A DNA stretch of 33,455 nt, from contig JAIEDW010000337.1 of NCBI GenBank assembly GCA_029067805.1, positions 1 through 33,455 on the forward strand, in the 5' to 3' direction. The DNA is from Lachnospiraceae bacterium. Its GTDB lineage: Bacteria; Bacillota; Clostridia; Lachnospirales; Lachnospiraceae. Shown piece after piece: positions 1 to 7,543 of this stretch (position 1 is its first letter; every line of letters begins with the position of its first letter). The notes beneath the pieces are model-generated. The model was not told where the DNA came from and searched no databases. It saw nothing but the letters and a program-made list of their open reading frames with translations. The translations under genes were made by a program, and so were the position numbers.

Positions 1-633
1 GTCGGCGACGGAATCAATGAGATATTCCGTTCTCTTGGTGTAGATTACATTATTCAAAGCATACATAAAAAGAATCCGAGCACGGAGGATATGCTGAATG
101 CAATCGAAAAAATCAATGCCGACAATATTTTCATCTTTCCGAACAATAAAAATATCATACTGGCGGCAAATCAGGCAAAACAGCTTACGACGGACAAAAA
201 CATTATTGTGATTCCGACAAAGACTGTGCCGCAGGGAATCACGGCAATCGTCAACTATGTACCCGATATCTCCATTGAGGAGAATGAGGCTGTGATGACG
301 CGCGAGGCGGGAAATGTGGCAACCGGACAGGTGACGTATGCGGTGCGTGACACAGTAATTGATGACAAAGAAATTCACCAAAATGATTTTATGGGCATCG
401 GTGACAGCGGAATTCTTTCCGTAGGAACAGATTTACAGTCGGTCGCTTTTGATATGATTCAAAATATGATGAACGAGGAGTATAATCTGATCAGCATATA
501 TTATGGTGATGAAGTCAAGGAGGAGCAGGCACAGGAATTGCTTGCCCGTGTTCAGTCTGCGTTTAGCGACTGTGATGCCGAACTTCAGTTTGGCGGTCAG
601 CCGATCTATTCCTATATTGTTTCAGCAGAGTAA
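1..633 (+). CDS. DAK2/DegV-associated fatty-acid-kinase-like protein (YloV/FakA family), C-terminal part, 5' end outside window
   Basis: Frame 1 is open from base 1 (VGDGINEIFRSLGVDYII...), so the ORF-track start at 91 is an internal Met. The sequence (IFPNNKNIILAANQAKQL, IPTKTVPQGITAIV) resembles the C-terminal domain of YloV/FakA, and recG follows directly. Confidence 0.88.
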   Translation, partial: VGDGINEIFRSLGVDYIIQSIHKKNPSTEDMLNAIEKINADNIFIFPNNKNIILAANQAKQLTTDKNIIVIPTKTVPQGITAIVNYVPDISIEENEAVMTREAGNVATGQVTYAVRDTVIDDKEIHQNDFMGIGDSGILSVGTDLQSVAFDMIQNMMNEEYNLISIYYGDEVKEEQAQELLARVQSAFSDCDAELQFGGQPIYSYIVSAE

Positions 634-636
634 AGA

Positions 637-2730
637 GTGAATATTATGCAATTAAACGATCCGATAACGGCAGTCAGCGGTATTGGCGAGAAGACGGCGG
701 CTCTGTACCGCAAGCTGAATATCTTTACGGTTTATGACCTAATCACTCATTATCCGCGGGATTATGAGGAATGGAGTGATATTGTAAATATAGGGGAGCT
801 GAAAGCAAATCATGTGTACGCGATAAGAGGCATGGTGATCAGCGCTCCCCAGACGTATCACATCAGAAAAAATATGTCGGTCACAAGCGTGCGCGTGAAA
901 GACGCGAGCGGAGCGTGTGATATCACGTATTTCAATATGCCCTATATCAGAAACAGTTTACAGCCCGGGAAACAGTGTATTTTTCGCGGGCGTGTTGTTT
1001 TAAAGAATAACAAAATGACGATGGAGCAGCCCAAAATTGTAAGTCCACATGATTTTGAGCGAAATCTTCACAGGCTTTCGCCTATTTATCCTACCACAAA
1101 AGGTCTTACCATAGCGGCAATCACAAAAGCGGTTCGCACGGCGATTGACGCACTTGATTTTCATGAAGATTATATACCGGAAGATTTGCTCAAAAAGTAC
1201 GGGTTGGGGGATTGGCGCTCATCAATGAGCGGTATTCATTTTCCAGCAAACAGAGAGGAAATGCTTGCGGCGAGAAAACGGCTTGTTTTTGAGGAGTTTT
1301 TGTTCTTTATTGTATCGGTCATGGTATTAAAAGATATGGCGTCACGCGAAGTAAACGACTGTCCGATGATGCGCATTGATGCCTGTAAGGACTTGATAGA
1401 CGCGCTTCCCTATGATCTTACAAACGCGCAAAAAAAGGTATGGGCGCAGATTGAAGAGGATATGTGTTCTGTCCATTTGATGAATCGTCTTGTACAGGGC
1501 GATGTAGGCTCGGGAAAAACAATTGTGGCGATACTCGCGATGCTGATGTGCGTTATGAATCATGCGCAGGCGGCATTTATGGCGCCGACGGAAGTGCTCG
1601 CGACACAGCATTTTGAAACGATATCCGAGCTTGCGTTAAAATACAATCTTCCGTTTAAGCCTGTTCTCTTAACAGGTTCTCTTACGGCAAAGGAAAAGCG
1701 GCGCACAAAGGAGCGCATTGCGCTTGGCACATGCAATGTCATCGTGGGAACACAGGCGTTGCTGCAAGATGACGTTGATTTTTATGATCTGCGCCTTGTC
1801 ATCACGGACGAGCAGCACAGATTTGGCGTGAAACAGCGCGAAACATTGGCACAAAAGGGCTTGCAGCCGCATATTCTTGTGATGAGCGCCACGCCGATTC
1901 CAAGGACGCTTGCAATTATTTTGTATGGCGATCTTGATATCTCGGTGATGGACGAACTGCCGGCAAATAGGCTGCCAATCAAGAACTGCGTGGTAAACAC
2001 GGATTATCGCGCAAAAGCATATGAATTTTTCGCAAAAGAAGTGGCAAACGGAAGACAGGTCTATGTGATCTGCCCTATGGTAGAGGCAAGTGATGAGATC
2101 ATGGGTGATCAGCCTGTGCTTGAGAATGTCATGGACTATACACAAAAGCTGAAAAAGGAGCTGCCGTCATCGGTTAGGATAGACTATCTTCACGGACAGA
2201 TGAAATCCAAAGCAAAAAATTTCATTATGGAGGAGTTTGCAAACCACAACATTGATGTGCTCGTTTCGACGACGGTAATCGAGGTAGGAATCAATGTGCC
2301 GAACGCTACTGTGATGCTCGTGGAAAATGCGGAGCGTTTCGGGCTTGCACAGCTTCACCAGCTGCGCGGGCGTGTGGGCAGAGGGCAACACCAGTCGTAT
2401 TGCATATTTATGACTGCCACAGGTCAAAATGACACTATGGAGCGTCTGCAAGTGTTAAACAAGTCCAACGACGGATTTTTCATTTCATCGGAGGACATGC
2501 GGCTTAGAGGTCCGGGGGATTTGTTTGGCATCAGGCAGAGCGGGCAGTTTCAGTTTACGATTGGTGATATTTATCAGGACGCAAACATTTTGCAGGAGGC
2601 ACAAAGCTGCGCACAGGAAATTTATGCGGCTTATATCGGAAACAATAAGATGCCTGTCAGCGAACATGAAACATTTTGGCAGCATTATGAGGATATTATG
2701 TCATCTGATGTTGACTTTATCAATATCTAA
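637..2730 (+). CDS. recG: ATP-dependent DNA helicase RecG
   Basis: 697 aa with helicase motifs GDVGSGKT, DEQHRFGV, MSATPIPRTLA and QLRGRVGRG, and an N-terminal wedge/OB region. Confidence 0.97.
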   Translation: MNIMQLNDPITAVSGIGEKTAALYRKLNIFTVYDLITHYPRDYEEWSDIVNIGELKANHVYAIRGMVISAPQTYHIRKNMSVTSVRVKDASGACDITYFNMPYIRNSLQPGKQCIFRGRVVLKNNKMTMEQPKIVSPHDFERNLHRLSPIYPTTKGLTIAAITKAVRTAIDALDFHEDYIPEDLLKKYGLGDWRSSMSGIHFPANREEMLAARKRLVFEEFLFFIVSVMVLKDMASREVNDCPMMRIDACKDLIDALPYDLTNAQKKVWAQIEEDMCSVHLMNRLVQGDVGSGKTIVAILAMLMCVMNHAQAAFMAPTEVLATQHFETISELALKYNLPFKPVLLTGSLTAKEKRRTKERIALGTCNVIVGTQALLQDDVDFYDLRLVITDEQHRFGVKQRETLAQKGLQPHILVMSATPIPRTLAIILYGDLDISVMDELPANRLPIKNCVVNTDYRAKAYEFFAKEVANGRQVYVICPMVEASDEIMGDQPVLENVMDYTQKLKKELPSSVRIDYLHGQMKSKAKNFIMEEFANHNIDVLVSTTVIEVGINVPNATVMLVENAERFGLAQLHQLRGRVGRGQHQSYCIFMTATGQNDTMERLQVLNKSNDGFFISSEDMRLRGPGDLFGIRQSGQFQFTIGDIYQDANILQEAQSCAQEIYAAYIGNNKMPVSEHETFWQHYEDIMSSDVDFINI

Positions 2731-2836
2731 TCGTTATAATATATGTAGCTTATCGGATATCGTTTTGTTCCGATAAAAGAGGCATTTTTGCCTTATAAAT
2801 CTAATTATGAAAAGTGGTATAGGGAGATCGAAAGAT

Positions 2837-3703
2837 ATGTCGAAGATTGCAGTAGTTACGGATAGCAACAGCGGTATTACACAGGCACAGGCGGCGGAAC
2901 TTGGAATTCGTGTTCTGCCGATGCCGTTTATGATTGACGGGGAAACATATTATGAGGAAATCACATTGAGCCGGAAGGAGTTTTATGAAAAGCTTACGGC
3001 AAATGCGGATATTTCCACTTCACAGCCTTCACCGGAGTCTGTGTTGAATCTTTGGGACGAGCTTTTGAAAGATTATGATGAGATTGTGCATATACCGATG
3101 TCGAGCGGATTGAGCGGATCGTGCCAGACGGCGTTAATGCTTGCGCAGGATTATGAGGGAAAAGTGCATGTGGTGAATAACCAGCGGATTTCCGTAACGC
3201 AAAGGCAGTCAACGCTTGACGCGATCGCGCTTGTAAAGGCGGGAAAAAGCGGCAGTGAGATTAAAGAGATGCTGGAGGCGGATAAATTTAATTCGAGCAT
3301 TTATATTATGATCGATACCTTATATTATCTGAAAAAGGGCGGCAGAGTGACACCGGCAGCGGCAGCGCTCGGAACGCTTTTGAGGCTGAAACCTGTTTTG
3401 CAGATACAGGGGGAAAAGTTGGACGCGTTTGCGAAAGCGCGTACAGTGAATCAGGCGAAGTCTATCATGATGACTGCGATAAGAAACGATATTGAAAAGC
3501 GTTTTGGAGGCGTTTCGCCGGAGAATCCTATTTATTTACAGATTGCCCATACGGAGAATGAGGAGGCGGCAAATTTGTTAAAGGAGGAACTTGCGGAGCA
3601 ATTTCCGGGTTACCCGATTTATATCGATCATTTGTCGCTTAGCGTTTCCTGTCATATCGGACCGGGGGCGTTGGCGATTGCTTGTGCGAAGAAGTTGATT
3701 TGA
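2837..3703 (+). CDS. DegV family protein (fatty-acid binding)
   Basis: MSKIAVVTDSNSGITQAQA...STSQPSPESVL...SSGLSGSCQTA is typical DegV. The ATG at 2837 has an SD (agggag) and is a better start than 2807. Confidence 0.93.
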   Translation: MSKIAVVTDSNSGITQAQAAELGIRVLPMPFMIDGETYYEEITLSRKEFYEKLTANADISTSQPSPESVLNLWDELLKDYDEIVHIPMSSGLSGSCQTALMLAQDYEGKVHVVNNQRISVTQRQSTLDAIALVKAGKSGSEIKEMLEADKFNSSIYIMIDTLYYLKKGGRVTPAAAALGTLLRLKPVLQIQGEKLDAFAKARTVNQAKSIMMTAIRNDIEKRFGGVSPENPIYLQIAHTENEEAANLLKEELAEQFPGYPIYIDHLSLSVSCHIGPGALAIACAKKLI

Positions 3704-3712
3704 GATTTTGGG

Positions 3713-3746
3713 AAAAGGTTTGATTTGTGGGGAATCAGACCTTTTT
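3713..3746 (+). terminator. Rho-independent terminator after degV
   Basis: aaaaggtttgatt / aatcagacctttt stem (one G-U pair) followed by a T tract, just downstream of the degV stop. Confidence 0.65.
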
Positions 3747-3863
3747 AAGGATATTTGAACAGAAAGACTGTTATAAAAAATGTATGAAATAATAAAAATA
3801 GCACACAGATGAAACAAGATATGGTACACTCGGCTACGGTCGGGTGTCTTTTTCGTTATGGGA

Positions 3864-3917
3864 TTGAAAAATGGCAAGATATATGTTACAATAAATTATA
3901 CAAATAATGTAATTTAT
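3864..3917 (+). promoter_or_regulatory. Promoter with overlapping inverted-repeat operator candidate for the HTH/DUF4268 operon
   Basis: TTGAAA (3864-3869), 17 nt spacer, TACAAT (3887-3892). Inverted repeat ATAAATTA (3891-3898) / TAATTTAT (3910-3917) overlaps the -10/start region. Confidence 0.55.
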
Positions 3918-3946
3918 TTCAAAACAGATAGACGAGGTGGAAGTTA

Positions 3947-4162
3947 ATGCTTAAGAACAATATTGAAGTCGATGTAAAGGTAAAGTGCATAGAAACAGAA
4001 ACCACGCAGGCGAAACTTGCTGAGGATGTTGGAACCACTCCGTCCTATGTGAATCGGCTGATAAAGAAAAGCGAGAATATCGTAAATAAGACTTTCATTC
4101 AGATGTTGGAATCCCTGGGGTACGATATTGAACTGACCTATGTGAAGCGCGAGGAGGAGTAA
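3947..4162 (+). CDS. Small XRE/Cro-type helix-turn-helix regulator (71 aa)
   Basis: TQAKLAEDVGTTPSYVNRLIKKSENIVNKTFIQMLESLGYDIELTYVKRE is characteristic of short Cro/C1-type HTH proteins. SD gaggtgg upstream. Confidence 0.82.
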   Translation: MLKNNIEVDVKVKCIETETTQAKLAEDVGTTPSYVNRLIKKSENIVNKTFIQMLESLGYDIELTYVKREEE

Positions 4163-4166
4163 GACA

Positions 4167-5093
4167 ATGGTGAATTTGAGCAGACTTGAAGAAATAAAGG
4201 ACTTGCGGACGGTGTGGCCACACGAAGCTCTGGACTTTACTCCGTGGCTATCACAGGATGATAACATTGCCCTCCTTGCGGATGCAGTGGGACTTGATAT
4301 TACCGTTGATGAAACGGAATCCTCCGTGGGAGATTTCAATGTCGATATCTTCGCGTCTGAAACGGGGACAGATCGGAAAATCATCATCGAGAATCAACTG
4401 GAGGATACAAATCACGACCACCTCGGTAAGCTAATAACCTATGCATCCGGCAAATCTGCGGATGTGATTATCTGGGTAGTGAAACACGCTCGTGAGGAAC
4501 ACAAGGCTGCCATCGAATGGCTGAATAATCACACCGATGATAAAATCGGATTCTTCCTCTGCGAGATAAAGCTGTATCGCATCGGTACTTCCGAGCCTGC
4601 CGTGAAGTTTGAGGTCATTGAAAAGCCGAACGATTGGGCAAAAGAGGTCAGGAAGAACGAATCAGCCAATGAGACGCAGCAACAGCGGTATGATTATTGG
4701 GTGGAGTTCCAAGACTACGCTTTTCAGAATGTAAAGTTTGCTAAAGAATTTAAACGGCGGAAACCGTCAACGGATCATTGGATGAATTATTCTATTGGTT
4801 CATCAGAGTGTTATATCTCCGTTTCTCAAATCAGAAACAGAGGAGAAATAAATGTCGCTCTTTACATTCCAGATAGTAAACAACTGTATAGGACTCTGCT
4901 TGAACAGAAAGAAGATATTGAAAGAACAACAAATATTTCACTTTCATGGCATGAACTGCCGGAACGCAAGGCAAGTAAAATAATCATTGAGCGAGTTGCT
5001 GAATTTGAAAGTCGTAATAAATGGAATGAGCAGTTTAACTGGATAATCGATGTCATGCTTAAAATGAAGAAGGCGTTCAAGAAATACTTATAA
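4167..5093 (+). CDS. DUF4268 domain-containing protein with predicted PD-(D/E)XK-like N-terminal region
   Basis: GDFNVDIFA...RKIIIENQLEDTNHDHLGKLITYASGKSADVIIWVVKHAREEHKAAIEWLNNHT plus C-terminal YWVEFQDYAF...ISLSWHELPERKASKIII match the DUF4268 protein pattern. Starts 5 nt after the HTH stop. Confidence 0.85.
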   Translation: MVNLSRLEEIKDLRTVWPHEALDFTPWLSQDDNIALLADAVGLDITVDETESSVGDFNVDIFASETGTDRKIIIENQLEDTNHDHLGKLITYASGKSADVIIWVVKHAREEHKAAIEWLNNHTDDKIGFFLCEIKLYRIGTSEPAVKFEVIEKPNDWAKEVRKNESANETQQQRYDYWVEFQDYAFQNVKFAKEFKRRKPSTDHWMNYSIGSSECYISVSQIRNRGEINVALYIPDSKQLYRTLLEQKEDIERTTNISLSWHELPERKASKIIIERVAEFESRNKWNEQFNWIIDVMLKMKKAFKKYL

Positions 5094-5111
5094 TTGTGGA
5101 GGAGGTAACTC

Positions 5112-5744
5112 ATGGCTTTTGATTATAAAAAGGAATACAAAGAGTTCTATATGCCGAAGAATAAGTCCGGTATCGTTACCGTGCCGAGCATGAATTATAT
5201 AGCTGTTCGTGGACAGGGTGATCCGAATACCGAGGGGGGAGAATACAAGCAGGCTATTGGTCTACTTTATGGCGTTGCTTTTACCATCAAGATGAGCAAA
5301 AAAGGTGACCATCAGATCGAAGGATACTTTGATTATGTGGTTCCGCCGCTTGAGGGCTTTTGGTGGCAGGATGACGTGGACGGCATTGATTATACGCACA
5401 AGGAGAACTTCAAATGGATATCTGTCATTCGACTTCCGGATTTCGTGACAAGGGAAGATTTTACATGGGCGGTCGAGGAAGCCACAAGGAAAAAGAAAAC
5501 CGACTTCTCCAAGGTTGAGTTTTTAACCTATGACGAAGGAGAGTGCGTTCAGTGTATGCATATAGGTTCCTATGATGATGAGCCTGCCACCGTTGCACTC
5601 ATGCATGAGTATATGGAGAGCCAGGGGTATGTCCTTGATATTACGGATAAGCGTCTGCATCATGAAATCTATCTCAGCGATGCAAGGAAGGTCGCTCCCG
5701 AAAAGTTGAAGACTGTGATCCGGCATCCGATAAGAAAGGCATAA
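5112..5744 (+). CDS. GyrI-like small-molecule-binding domain protein
   Basis: 210 aa: MNYIAVRGQGDPNTEGGEYKQAIGLLYGVAFTIKM...PPLEGFWWQ is typical of stand-alone GyrI-like proteins. SD ggaggagg. Confidence 0.82.
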   Translation: MAFDYKKEYKEFYMPKNKSGIVTVPSMNYIAVRGQGDPNTEGGEYKQAIGLLYGVAFTIKMSKKGDHQIEGYFDYVVPPLEGFWWQDDVDGIDYTHKENFKWISVIRLPDFVTREDFTWAVEEATRKKKTDFSKVEFLTYDEGECVQCMHIGSYDDEPATVALMHEYMESQGYVLDITDKRLHHEIYLSDARKVAPEKLKTVIRHPIRKA

Positions 5745-5746
5745 AG

Positions 5747-5918
5747 ATGAAGCAAATAAAAAATGCGGAGTACGAGGAATTTCAGAAGCGATAAGAATAA
5801 CGGTCGCATACTGACACCGGATGGTCTGTGGTTCATCTGTCAGGCGAATGACTATGATCCAGAAAAGATTGGAAGGCATATGCTCGAAGTAATGGCAAGG
5901 CAGCAGAATCAGCAATAA
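5747..5918 (+). pseudogene. Frameshifted small ORF (about 57 aa originally)
   Basis: Frame A: MKQIKNAEYEEFQKR*. Frame B continues SDKNNGRILTPDGLWFICQANDYDPEKIGRHMLEVMARQQNQQ*. The two halves join plausibly if 1-2 nt are restored near 5785-5797. Confidence 0.55.
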
Positions 5919-5938
5919 ATATAAAAAGGAGAACCACA

Positions 5939-6550
5939 ATGGCTATGGAATATACAGAGATTGAAAAACAGGCACTTGATATGATGCGAAGGACGGACTT
6001 CAAGAATCTGTCTAAGAATGATGTCCTGAGTATTGCTTCAAAACTTGGTGAGTTGCGACCGGATGTTGCAAAGGATGTTATAGCGCAGTTCCCTGAGTTC
6101 GCAAAGCTGATCCGATCATCGATGGAGGAATACAAGGATATACTTGGAACCATTATATCCAGCGATGATGAAAGTATAAAGCAAGTATACGCCATTGCTG
6201 ATAAAGATATGGACACCTCTGCGGATAGCAGAAAACAGTTTTATGATTTTGTCGGAAAGGTTCATGCTGACCTCAGTAAGTGCCTTGATAACCCAGATTT
6301 AACAGCTGAGGAACGCAAGGACATCCTTGCACAGGAAATGGAAATTTTCAAAGCTGTTAGTGAAAAGGACTCGGAAATCCGTACCCATGAAACCGAGACT
6401 GTCAAGATGGTTGATAAAAAAGACTCGGAGAAACGACAGTTTAATTGGGGCGCAATAAAGATTGCAAGTACAGTTTTGGTAGTTGGTCTTGGCATCGCCG
6501 CAAGCACCCTGGGAGGGAATTTCAATCTCAAACTACCAAAGAAACCGTAA
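5939..6550 (+). CDS. Hypothetical protein, helical, with one predicted C-terminal transmembrane segment
   Basis: 203 aa ORF with SD aaaaggag. C-terminal hydrophobic stretch IASTVLVVGLGIAASTLGG. No recognised family. Confidence 0.75.
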   Translation: MAMEYTEIEKQALDMMRRTDFKNLSKNDVLSIASKLGELRPDVAKDVIAQFPEFAKLIRSSMEEYKDILGTIISSDDESIKQVYAIADKDMDTSADSRKQFYDFVGKVHADLSKCLDNPDLTAEERKDILAQEMEIFKAVSEKDSEIRTHETETVKMVDKKDSEKRQFNWGAIKIASTVLVVGLGIAASTLGGNFNLKLPKKP

Positions 6551-6710
6551 CGTATTAGTGACGGTTCTTGCGTGATTGTAGGAGATGGATATGTACGCAC
6601 AGGCAGCGATAAAGCCGAATACTTTACTCTGTAACGGTGCATATGGCATCGATATGAGAGGTGTGCAAAATGCACTTGTGGGTACATTATTAAGGGGTAG
6701 AAATTCCGTC

Positions 6711-6958
6711 TTGTTATGTTGTATCAAATTAGACACGGCAACAGACGCGGCTTGTGGAAGTGGCGCATTTTTTGTGAAATCTATGTGTAATATGATTAAA
6801 GAAGCGGGGATATTAATACTGAAAAAGCTATCGAAATTAAAGCAAAGCAATTATATGGTATAGAATTTGATAGAGAAATATTTACTCTAGCATGTGCGAA
6901 TATGCTTATTCATAAAGATGGGAAAACCAATTTAGAACAGTTAGACACAAGAAAGTAA
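6711..6958 (+). pseudogene. Fragment of an N6-adenine DNA methyltransferase (HsdM-like), frameshifted and truncated
   Basis: One frame encodes LDTATDAACGSGAFFVKSMCNMIKEAG (DPACGSG motif I region). The adjacent frame continues GDINTEKAIEIKAKQLYGIEFDREIFTLACANMLIHKDGKTNLEQLDTRK*, typical of HsdM-type methylases. Confidence 0.72.
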
Positions 6959-7178
6959 AAAAGCAGTTAAATATATAAATTCGGTTGATAAGTCAACCAA
7001 AAAGCGTTTAAAGGATGCAATAGAAAAAATACCTTTTGGAGATGTTAAGAAATTACAAGGTGCAGAAAATGGATATCGTTTACGGGTTGGTGATTTAAGA
7101 GTTCTATTTACGCTGGAAAATGATATTATTTTTATAGATAATATTATTCCAAGAGGTCAGGCATATAAAAAATTATAG
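6954..7178 (+). pseudogene. RelE/ParE-family toxin lacking its N-terminus/start codon
   Basis: Open frame SKKAVKYINSVDKSTKKRLKDAIEKIPFGDVKKLQGAENGYRLRVGDLRVLFTLENDIIFIDNIIPRGQAYKKL* has the RelE/ParE signature but no in-frame ATG/GTG/TTG start at the expected position. Confidence 0.72.
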
Positions 7179-7191
7179 GAGGCATATAGGC

Positions 7192-7383
7192 ATGAGCAAA
7201 GAGATGTTACACGGATTAATAGAAATGATACCTGATGATGATATTGAAATATTATATAGGGTTCTTGTAAAGTTTGTTCCGGAAGTACCGCCGGAGCCGG
7301 ATGAGATACAAGCGCTAGAGGAGGGACGAAGGGATAGGGAAGAAAACGGAACAATCCCTCATGAGGAAATAAACTGGGATTAA
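7192..7383 (+). CDS. Antitoxin-like small acidic protein (partner of RelE-type toxin)
   Basis: 63 aa, MSKEMLHGLIEMIPDDDIEILYRVLVKFVPE...DEIQALEEGRRDREENGTIPHEEINWD. Immediately downstream of the toxin remnant, with SD aggagg. Confidence 0.65.
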   Translation: MSKEMLHGLIEMIPDDDIEILYRVLVKFVPEVPPEPDEIQALEEGRRDREENGTIPHEEINWD

Positions 7384-7483
7384 TATCATTGCGCCCAAAA
7401 TATGTTACAGCAAAAATAATTATTTGATATATCTATAATCTAACTCTAATATAGAGTCATGGATCAAAGAATGAGAGAGCACA

Positions 7484-7530
7484 CTAAAAAAGATAACCCA
7501 CTCACAAATGAGCAGGTTATCTTTTTTTAT
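7484..7530. terminator. Bidirectional Rho-independent terminator at pta 3' side
   Basis: aaaaaagataacc ... ggttatctttttt: strong stem with A/T tracts on both sides. Confidence 0.8.
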
Positions 7531-7543
7531 TTTTAATCTAATC

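Noticed and set aside
2731-2806. Possible hairpin tatcgga...tccgata after recG
   Set aside because: 7-bp stem with an 11-nt loop and no clear T tract directly after; too weak to call as a terminator.
3831-3858. acactcg...cgggtgt hairpin followed by ctttttc
   Set aside because: Could be a second terminator, but the stem is short with a G-U pair. The hairpin at 3713-3746 already explains degV termination.
3944-4387. 147-aa minus-strand ORF over the HTH and DUF4268 start
   Set aside because: Antisense to two well-supported plus-strand genes with SDs; no domain signature.
6585-6863. 92-aa plus-strand ORF as an intact gene
   Set aside because: Its C-terminal half is the methylase motif in one frame and then runs out of frame. 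The N-terminal part has no support, so it is treated as part of a pseudogene.
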